A stretch of DNA of 46,510 bases. Origin: Microbacterium sp. (GTDB lineage: Bacteria; Actinomycetota; Actinomycetes; Actinomycetales; Microbacteriaceae). Under the pieces are notes generated by a model. It did no database searches. It was not told the origin of the DNA and was given only the letters and a program-made list of their open reading frames with translations. The position numbers and the translations under genes are program-made. The stretch is from NCBI GenBank assembly GCA_003248655.1, contig QFPM01000020.1, positions 1-46,510 of the forward strand. Direction: 5' to 3'. Positions 41,083 through 46,510 of the stretch are shown here, piece by piece; the stretch's first letter is position 1, and each line of letters starts with the position of its first letter.

Positions 41083-43268
41083 ACGGCATCCTGCACCTCA
41101 TCCGTCGCGACGTGCGGCACGCCGTCAGCAACGTGATGGCCATCATCGTGATCTTCGGGCTGGTCGTCATCCCCGCGATCTTCACGTGGTTCAACGTGCT
41201 CGCCAGTTGGGACCCGTTCGCGAACACGAGCCAGCTGAAGGTCGCCGTGGCGAGCACCGATGAGGGCTACCAGAGCGACCTCATCCCCCTCCGGATCAAC
41301 GTCGGCGAGCAGGTGCTCTCGCAGCTGCGCGCCAACGACGACCTCGACTGGGTCATCACGTCCGAAGACGACGCGATCGACGGCACGAGATCGGGACGGT
41401 ACTACGCCGCGATCATCCTGCCGCCGAGCTTCAGCAAGGACATGCTGACGTTCTACGCCGACGGCGCGCAGCGCACCCAGCTGGCGTACTACACCAACGA
41501 GAAGAAGAACGCCCTCGCGCCCAAGATCACGGGGCAGGGCGCCACCGGCGTCTCGGCGCAGATCAGCGAGGTCTTCACCGAGACGCTCAGCGACGTCGCG
41601 CTCAGCCTCATCTCGTCGCTGTCGGACTACCTCACCGACGGCGACACGCAGGCCGCGCTCGCCCGCATCGAGGCGCGCGTCAGCGGCGTCGCGACCCAGC
41701 TGCGCGCGGGCGCGCAGACCGCCGACATGTTCACGACGCTCGTTCAAGGCACGATCCCTCTCGTCGACAGCGCGTCCGCGCTCATCACCGGAACGGGCGC
41801 CTCGCTCGGAGACGCCGCGGATGTCGCGGGCGGCGGCATCGCGGCAGCGGGCGACCTCGCCGACGTTCTCCAGTCGGCGACATCGTCCATCGGCATCGCG
41901 CTCGAGCAGACCGCCCAGGGATACGAAGCCGTCGGCGACAGCGTCGATCAGCTCTACGAGAGCATGGACACGCTCACCGCGAGCCAGTCGGCAACCCTCC
42001 TGACGCTCGCCGATCGCGTGCAGCAGCAGATCGGCGCCGCGCAGGCCCTGCGGACGACGCTCGTCGACGAGGTGCGCCCGCAGCTGCCGCCCGCGACACA
42101 GCCGGCGCTCGATGAGGTCGTCGCCGGGCTCGACCGCTCGATCACCCGGCAGCAGGCCGTACACGACGAGCTCGTGAAGGCGGCATCCGACATCACCGCC
42201 GGCAACGCCGACGCGCAGGCGTCGCACGCGAAGGTCAACGACCTCATCGCACAGGCCGCCGCGGCCCTGCGCAGCGCGGAGGACTCGTACACCGGCTCGC
42301 TCAAACCGCAGCTCGACCAGCTCGCGGCGACGCTCGCGCAGATCCAGGATGACGTGACGTCGATCAGAGGAGATCTCGCCCAGGCATCCGGAGCGCTCAC
42401 CTCGTCGTCCGGCTCGGTGCGCTCCGTGCTGCAGGGGGCCGAGGCCATGACGAGCGACCTCGCGACGGCCCTCGGCGCGTCGGCCGACAAGCTCGACGGC
42501 GTGCAGCAAGCCATCGCGAAGGCTGCCGACACGGGCGACCTCAGCGCGCTGAGCGAAGCGATCGGCTCCGACCCGAGCGCGCTCGCGACGTCGTTGGCGG
42601 AGCCGGTGCGCGTCGACCGGACCGCCGTCTTCCCCATCGTGAGCTTCGGCGCGGGCATGGCGCCGCTGTACACCGCGCTCGCGCTGTGGGTGGGGGCGCT
42701 CCTCATGACGGTCGCGATCCGCGTCGACGTGAAGCGCGGCGCGGTGCCCGGCTTCGACGACCTCTCCCCGACGCAGAAGTACCTCGGTCGCTACGGGATC
42801 TTCGCTCTCGCGGGGCTCGCGCAGAGCACGCTCGTCACGCTCGGGCTCATCCTGTTCGTGCGGATCGAGCCCGCGCATCCGTTCCTCCTCGTGCTGGCCG
42901 GGTGGGTGACATCGCTCGTGTTCACGCTGCTCATCTACACGCTCGTCGTCGCGTTCGGCAACGCCGGAAAGGCGCTCGCGGTGCTCGTGCTCGTCATTCA
43001 GGTCTCGGGCGCGGGCGGCGCGTACCCCCTCGAGATGCTTCCGCAGTGGTTCCAGAGCGTCAGTCCGTTCCTGCCGGCAACCCACGCGATCGCCGCGATG
43101 CGCTCCGCGATCGCCGGCGTGTACGGCGCCGACTTCTGGATCTCGCTCGGCCTGCTGGCGGCGTTCATCGTGCCCGTGCTGCTCCTCGGCCTCGTGCTAC
43201 GCCGACCGCTCATTTCGTTCAACCGTGGGCTCGTCGAAGCCCTCGAATCCACCAAGCTGATGGGATGA
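41079..43268 (+). CDS. YhgE/Pip-family membrane protein, short form
   Basis: The 729-residue paralogue has the same plan without the C-terminal extension: N-terminal helix (IIVIFGLVVIPAIFTWFNVL), SWDPFANTSQLKVAV, an outer domain with coiled coils, and membrane helices from YTALALWVGALLMTVAIRVD to the end. It shares YYTNEKKNALAPKITGQGA with the first protein's YYVNEKASAIAPKI. GTG 41079 overlaps the upstream stop. Two coupled, unequal paralogues suggest a heteromeric complex at the membrane. Function of actinobacterial members is unknown. Confidence 0.88.
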   Translation: MNGILHLIRRDVRHAVSNVMAIIVIFGLVVIPAIFTWFNVLASWDPFANTSQLKVAVASTDEGYQSDLIPLRINVGEQVLSQLRANDDLDWVITSEDDAIDGTRSGRYYAAIILPPSFSKDMLTFYADGAQRTQLAYYTNEKKNALAPKITGQGATGVSAQISEVFTETLSDVALSLISSLSDYLTDGDTQAALARIEARVSGVATQLRAGAQTADMFTTLVQGTIPLVDSASALITGTGASLGDAADVAGGGIAAAGDLADVLQSATSSIGIALEQTAQGYEAVGDSVDQLYESMDTLTASQSATLLTLADRVQQQIGAAQALRTTLVDEVRPQLPPATQPALDEVVAGLDRSITRQQAVHDELVKAASDITAGNADAQASHAKVNDLIAQAAAALRSAEDSYTGSLKPQLDQLAATLAQIQDDVTSIRGDLAQASGALTSSSGSVRSVLQGAEAMTSDLATALGASADKLDGVQQAIAKAADTGDLSALSEAIGSDPSALATSLAEPVRVDRTAVFPIVSFGAGMAPLYTALALWVGALLMTVAIRVDVKRGAVPGFDDLSPTQKYLGRYGIFALAGLAQSTLVTLGLILFVRIEPAHPFLLVLAGWVTSLVFTLLIYTLVVAFGNAGKALAVLVLVIQVSGAGGAYPLEMLPQWFQSVSPFLPATHAIAAMRSAIAGVYGADFWISLGLLAAFIVPVLLLGLVLRRPLISFNRGLVEALESTKLMG

Positions 43269-43289
43269 CCCGATGAGAAGGATGCCGGC

Positions 43290-43949
43290 ATGAGCCCCCT
43301 CGCGGCCCCCGCCTCACGGCGGCGCGACGCGACCGCGAACCGTGCGGCACTGCTCGCCGCCGCGCAGTCGATGCTCGCCACCGACCCTCACGCCTCGCTG
43401 GATGCCATCGCACACGCCGCGGGGCTCTCTCGACGCGCGCTGTACGGGCACTTCGCCGACCGCGAGAGCCTGGTGCGCGAGATCATCGCCGTCGGGGCGG
43501 GTCGCTTCAACGCCATCGCGGAGGAAGTCGACGACCCCGACCCGCGCGTCGCGCTCGCGCAGATGGCCGTGCGGCTGTGGCGCGAGGCATCCGCCGTGCG
43601 CGCGACGGCGAACATCGCTCTCGACGACGCGCACGTCGCGGGGACGGTCCGCGCGCTCGCGCCGCTGCGTCGCCGGGCGCGCGAGCTCACGCACGAGGGC
43701 GTTGCGTCGGGGGCGTTCCGCGGCGACCTGCCCCCCGAGCTCCTCGCGTTCCTGATCGAAGAGACGGCGCGGGCGACCCTTCGCGAGCTGCGCCTGACGA
43801 CGAGCGACGCGGCCGCCGTCGTCGTGCGAGTGGTGCTGAGCATCGCGGGACTCTCGTGGCGCGAGCAGGAGCGGCTGCTCGCCGGGCACCCCGAGCTCAC
43901 CGGGCACCCCGAGCTCACCGGGCGTATCGAGGCCGCCGGCGTCGCCTGA
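43290..43949 (+). CDS. TetR-family regulator
   Basis: The 219-residue protein has a TetR helix-turn-helix in residues about 30-62 (ASLDAIAHAAGLSRRALYGH, FADRESLVREI) and a helical ligand domain. It is 21 bp downstream of the second YhgE/Pip gene, so it is probably co-transcribed and controls the operon through the 28-bp palindrome. Near its end an 18-bp tandem duplication (43882-43917) repeats GHPELT, which lies outside the conserved fold and should do no harm. The ligand is unknown. Confidence 0.88.
   Translation: MSPLAAPASRRRDATANRAALLAAAQSMLATDPHASLDAIAHAAGLSRRALYGHFADRESLVREIIAVGAGRFNAIAEEVDDPDPRVALAQMAVRLWREASAVRATANIALDDAHVAGTVRALAPLRRRARELTHEGVASGAFRGDLPPELLAFLIEETARATLRELRLTTSDAAAVVVRVVLSIAGLSWREQERLLAGHPELTGHPELTGRIEAAGVA
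43882..43917 (+). repeat. 18-bp tandem duplication in the TetR gene
   Basis: Two exact in-frame copies (43882-43899 and 43900-43917) encode a repeated GHPELT motif near the C-terminus. Confidence 0.85.
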
Positions 43950-44026
43950 TCGGGCGCTGGCCGCCCGGGCATCCTGCGTCAACCCCTCCGCCGCGTAACG
44001 CCCGCTCGCCTACCATCGAGGAAACC

Positions 44027-44050
44027 GCCGAGTCCGCCGAGTCCGCCGAG
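44027..44050 (+). repeat. GCCGAGTCC tandem repeat in the SRPBCC leader
   Basis: Two full copies and a partial third copy of GCCGAGTCC end in the GAGGAGG ribosome site (44048-44054). A possible -10 box TACCAT lies at 44011-44016, which gives a leader of about 35 nt. Confidence 0.6.
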
Positions 44051-44058
44051 GAGGCCCG

Positions 44059-44679
44059 ATGGCGACCGCCAGTGTCCGATTGTTCGACTGCACGCCCGAC
44101 GACGTGTTCGCCGTGCTCGGCGACGGATGGCTGTATCCGGCGTGGGTCGTGGGCGCATCGCGCATGCGAGGCGTGGATCCGGAGTGGCCGGCGGAGGGCG
44201 CCCACCTGCACCACTCGCTCGGCGCGTGGCCGGTGCTGTTCGACGATGACACGCAGCTCGTCGAGTGGTCGCCGCCGCACCGCGTACGTCTGCGCGCGAA
44301 GGCGGGGCCTCTCGGGCGCGCCGTCGTCGTCATCGAGGTCAAGCCGCGCGGTGACGGGTGCGTCGTGCGCATGGGCGAAGAGCCGGTGGGGGGCGTGGGG
44401 GCGCTCCTGCCCCGGTTCGTGTGGGCACCGCTGCTGCACTGGCGCAACGAGGAGACTCTGCTCCGGCTGGCGTTCTTGGCCGAGGGGCGGCGGCGCGAGC
44501 GTGCGGCGGGCGAGAAGACCGCGCGGCCGACCGTGCCCGACCCCGCCGACGGTACGCCGGCCCCGGATGCCGTCGCCGACGTCGCTCAGGCGACGGATGC
44601 CGCGGCCGCCGCCGGTCGCGGTGGGCGCGAGGGCGACGCAGAACCGGACGCGGACGCCGACCGCGGGGCCAGCCGATGA
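44059..44679 (+). CDS. SRPBCC-family protein
   Basis: ATG 44059 follows GAGGAGG at a spacing of 4 nt. Residues 1-145 fit the helix-grip SRPBCC/polyketide-cyclase-like fold: TPDDVFAVLGDGWLYPAWVV, GASRMRGVDPEWPAEGAHLH, RVRLRAKAGPLGRAVVVIEV. The rest is a low-complexity Ala/Asp-rich tail (about 150-206). Such proteins bind hydrophobic ligands. The stop overlaps the FAD oxidoreductase start as ATGA, so the two are coupled and may act on the same lipid or isoprenoid; this is inference. Confidence 0.82.
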   Translation: MATASVRLFDCTPDDVFAVLGDGWLYPAWVVGASRMRGVDPEWPAEGAHLHHSLGAWPVLFDDDTQLVEWSPPHRVRLRAKAGPLGRAVVVIEVKPRGDGCVVRMGEEPVGGVGALLPRFVWAPLLHWRNEETLLRLAFLAEGRRRERAAGEKTARPTVPDPADGTPAPDAVADVAQATDAAAAAGRGGREGDAEPDADADRGASR

Positions 44680-46121
44680 CCGATGTTGAGATCGTCGGCT
44701 CGGGGCCGAACGGCCTTTCCGCCGCGGTGACCCTCGCCCGCGCGGGCCTGTCGGTGCGCGTCTACGAGCGGATGGCGCAGCTCGGCGGCGGCGCGCGCAC
44801 GCGCGAGAGCGTCGCGCCCGGGTTTCGCCACGACACCTGCTCGGCGGTGCATCCGCTGGCCGTCGCGTCGCCCTTCTTCCGCGCGTTCGGGCTGGCGCGA
44901 CGCGTCGAGTTCCTGACGCCGGAGGTGTCGTTCGGGCATCCGCTCGCGGCATCCGACGGCGGATCGGGCATCGCGTACCGCGACCTCGACCGAACCGTCG
45001 ACGGGCTCGGCCGCGACGGCGCCGCCTACCGCCGCCTGCTCGCGCCGCTCGCCGAGCACTCGCTCGAGGTCGCACGATTCACGGGGTCGTCGCTGCTGCG
45101 GGTGCCGCCGCATCCGATCGTCACGGCCCGCTTCGGGCTGCGCGCGCTCGCGCAGGGAAGCCCCCTGTGGAACGCCGGGTTCGAGGGCGAGGTCGCCCCC
45201 GCGATGCTGACCGGCGTCGCGGCGCACGCCATCGCGCGGCAGCCGAGCCTGGTCGGCGCAGCCGCGGGCCTCGCGTTGCAGGCACACGCGCACGCCGGCG
45301 GGTGGCCGATCCCGCGCGGCGGGTCGCAGGCGATCTCCGACGCGCTCGCCGACGACCTCCGTGCCCACGGCGGCGAGATCGTCACCGACCACGAGGTCAG
45401 CTCGCTCGACGAGCTGTCGGCGCGCGCCGTCATCCTCGACGTGACTCCGCGCGCGCTCATCCGGCTGGCCGGCGCACGGATGCCGGCGGCCTACCGCCGA
45501 CGCCTCGAGCGCTTCCGCTACGGCGCCGGCGCCTCGACCGTGCAGTTCGCGCTGTCGGGGCCGGTCCCCTGGAGCGACGAACGACTCGCGCGCGCGGGCA
45601 CGCTCCACGTCGGGGGCACGCGGGCGCGCATCGCGGCGGGCGAGCGCGAGGTGCTCGCGGGTCGGCACGCGGCATCCCCTTATGTGCTCGTCTCGCAGCC
45701 GTCGGTGTTCGATGACACGCGGGCGCCCGCCGGCGGTCACGCCCTGTGGACGTACACGCACGTCCCGACCGGGTCGACCGTGGACCAGACGGATGCCGTC
45801 ATCCGCGCGATCGAGGAGTTTGCCCCGGGGTTCCGTGACGTGATCATCGCGTCGCATGCGGAGACTGCCGCCGAGCTCGCCGAGCGCAACCCGAACTACA
45901 TCGGCGGCGACATCGCCGCCGGCGCGGCGACGATGCGGCAGCTGCTCGCTCGCCCCGTGCTCAGCCTCGACCCGTGGCGGACGCCCCTGCCCGGGGTCTA
46001 CCTGTGCGGCGCGTCGACGGTGCCCGGCCCCGGCGTCCACGGCCAGTCGGGCTGGTTCGCGGCGCGAAGCGCCCTGCAACACGAGTTCGGCATCCGCCGC
46101 ACCCCCTCCCTCTCCCCCTGA
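44676..46121 (+). CDS. FAD-dependent oxidoreductase, phytoene-desaturase-like
   Basis: The 481-residue protein has the dinucleotide-binding motif VGSGPNGLSAAVTLARAG (residues 6-23), the following YERMAQLGGGARTRE, and the C-terminal FAD motif LPGVYLCGASTVPGPGVHGQ, as in the CrtI/NAD(P)-FAD oxidoreductase family. It is likely cytosolic or loosely bound to the membrane. It starts within the end of the SRPBCC gene. No carotenoid genes are near, so a pigment role is not supported; many such proteins act on unknown substrates. Confidence 0.87.
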   Translation: MTDVEIVGSGPNGLSAAVTLARAGLSVRVYERMAQLGGGARTRESVAPGFRHDTCSAVHPLAVASPFFRAFGLARRVEFLTPEVSFGHPLAASDGGSGIAYRDLDRTVDGLGRDGAAYRRLLAPLAEHSLEVARFTGSSLLRVPPHPIVTARFGLRALAQGSPLWNAGFEGEVAPAMLTGVAAHAIARQPSLVGAAAGLALQAHAHAGGWPIPRGGSQAISDALADDLRAHGGEIVTDHEVSSLDELSARAVILDVTPRALIRLAGARMPAAYRRRLERFRYGAGASTVQFALSGPVPWSDERLARAGTLHVGGTRARIAAGEREVLAGRHAASPYVLVSQPSVFDDTRAPAGGHALWTYTHVPTGSTVDQTDAVIRAIEEFAPGFRDVIIASHAETAAELAERNPNYIGGDIAAGAATMRQLLARPVLSLDPWRTPLPGVYLCGASTVPGPGVHGQSGWFAARSALQHEFGIRRTPSLSP

Positions 46122-46179
46122 GCCCCGCCCCCTGCCCCTGCCCCTGCCCCCTCGGCGACGCCCCCATCCCCACATTGAC

Positions 46180-46234
46180 TGGGCGCAAACCCAGGGAATG
46201 GATGCCCGATACCCCGCGAACGCGCCCACTCAAC
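46180..46234. repeat. 55-bp direct repeat, copy 1
   Basis: It starts TGGGCGCAAACC and ends CGCGCCCACTCAAC; copy 2 is 112 bp further on with 2 differences. The first and last parts (TGGGCGC and GCGCCCA) are complementary, so each copy can fold as a hairpin. Confidence 0.85.
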
Positions 46235-46291
46235 CCCCGCGCCGGGGAGCCCTGGCCCATGAGGTACTCACCACCCCAAACTCACGTTCGA

Positions 46292-46346
46292 TGGGCGCAA
46301 ACCTAGGAAATGGATGCCCGATACCCCGCGAACGCGCCCACTCAAC
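46292..46346. repeat. 55-bp direct repeat, copy 2
   Basis: Matches 46180-46234 at 53 of 55 positions, again with complementary TGGGCGC/GCGCCCA ends. Confidence 0.85.
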
Positions 46347-46393
46347 GCCCGCGCGCGGGTCTGGGAACTCACCCCCCGCGCGCGGGGCACATG

Positions 46394-46433
46394 GGTGACG
46401 TCCCGCTGAGTGGGGTGACGTCCCGCTGAGTGG
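46394..46433. repeat. 20-bp perfect tandem duplication
   Basis: GGTGACGTCCCGCTGAGTGG occurs twice without spacer (46394-46413, 46414-46433). It could be an insertion-sequence end that was copied on insertion or excision. Confidence 0.8.
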
Positions 46434-46470
46434 TGGAGTTTCTCAACACCGTGCGGGTCAGTTGTTCTGA

Positions 46471-46510
46471 TTATGCCGCAGTGAGTTCGGGGATGCTCAC
46501 CTCCTCGGGT
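46471..46510 (-). CDS. C-terminal end of an unidentified protein (partial)
   Basis: On the minus strand a frame enters from the right edge and ends at TAA (46473-46471): PEEVSIPELTAA. The non-coding DNA after it, with tandem repeats, resembles the edge of an insertion sequence, so a transposase is one option. Twelve residues are too few to decide. Confidence 0.35.
   Translation of the reverse strand, partial: PEEVSIPELTAA

Larger units (their letters stand above)
46122..46470. other. Non-coding, repeat-rich stretch
   Basis: No gene is supported. It starts with C-rich repeats of CCCCTG (46128-46152), holds two near-identical 55-bp direct repeats and ends with a 20-bp tandem duplication next to a minus-strand gene end. 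Confidence 0.6.

Noticed and set aside
40830..43085. 751-residue minus-strand frame opposite the YhgE/Pip genes
   Set aside because: Shadow frame; the plus-strand genes have membrane helices and family motifs.
44586..46229. 547-residue minus-strand frame opposite the FAD oxidoreductase
   Set aside because: Shadow frame; the sense strand has the FAD-binding motifs and an ATGA coupling.

Overview
The window looks like chromosomal DNA of a high-GC actinobacterium of the family Microbacteriaceae, most likely Microbacterium or a close relative. The basis is the very GC-rich third codon positions, actinobacterial versions of PurL, PurA, ArgG, chorismate mutase and the YhgE/Pip proteins, a DUF5979-type surface protein, and heavy use of the heptamer GGATGCC/GGCATCC inside genes. 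This placement is inference from protein content; there is no rRNA gene here.

Layout, left to right. (1) 1-2831: tail of an unknown gene, a MerR regulator with a quinone-oxidoreductase-like MDR enzyme, and a divergent CPBP membrane protease; a symmetric dyad sits between the divergent promoters. (2) 2832-4335: gene remnants, a ribbon-helix-helix protein, a divergent MNT/HEPN toxin-antitoxin pair, and a nested palindrome. (3) 4358-7549: chromate transporter, arsenate reductase, VOC protein, a Pro/Glu-rich small protein and a septum-formation-type lipoprotein. (4) 7701-11074: purL, a 44-residue membrane protein and a coiled-coil protein. (5) 11183-15873: a GntR(YtrA)-ABC exporter operon, chorismate mutase, an AI-2E family permease and a lactonase-like beta-propeller. 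(6) 15937-24741: a LacI-controlled plant-oligosaccharide locus with binding protein, two permeases, CE7 esterase, GH42 beta-galactosidase and, on the other strand, a type-B carboxylesterase; no cognate ABC ATPase is present. (7) 24723-37529: purA, a Pr6Pr membrane protein, a 3076-residue cell-surface protein with ten isopeptide-like repeats, and argG. (8) 37596-38229: a VapBC pair. (9) 38241-43949: two YhgE/Pip membrane proteins and a TetR regulator behind a 28-bp perfect palindrome. (10) 44059-46510: SRPBCC protein, FAD-dependent oxidoreductase, then repeat-rich DNA and the end of another gene, possibly of an insertion sequence.

Two window-wide patterns stand out. At least thirteen genes have a TANNNT box 6-8 nt before the start codon, which predicts leaderless transcripts and helps choose starts (for example GTG 22365 for the LacI gene). 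Most regulator genes (MerR, GntR, LacI, TetR) lie next to a visible dyad or repeat that is a good operator candidate.
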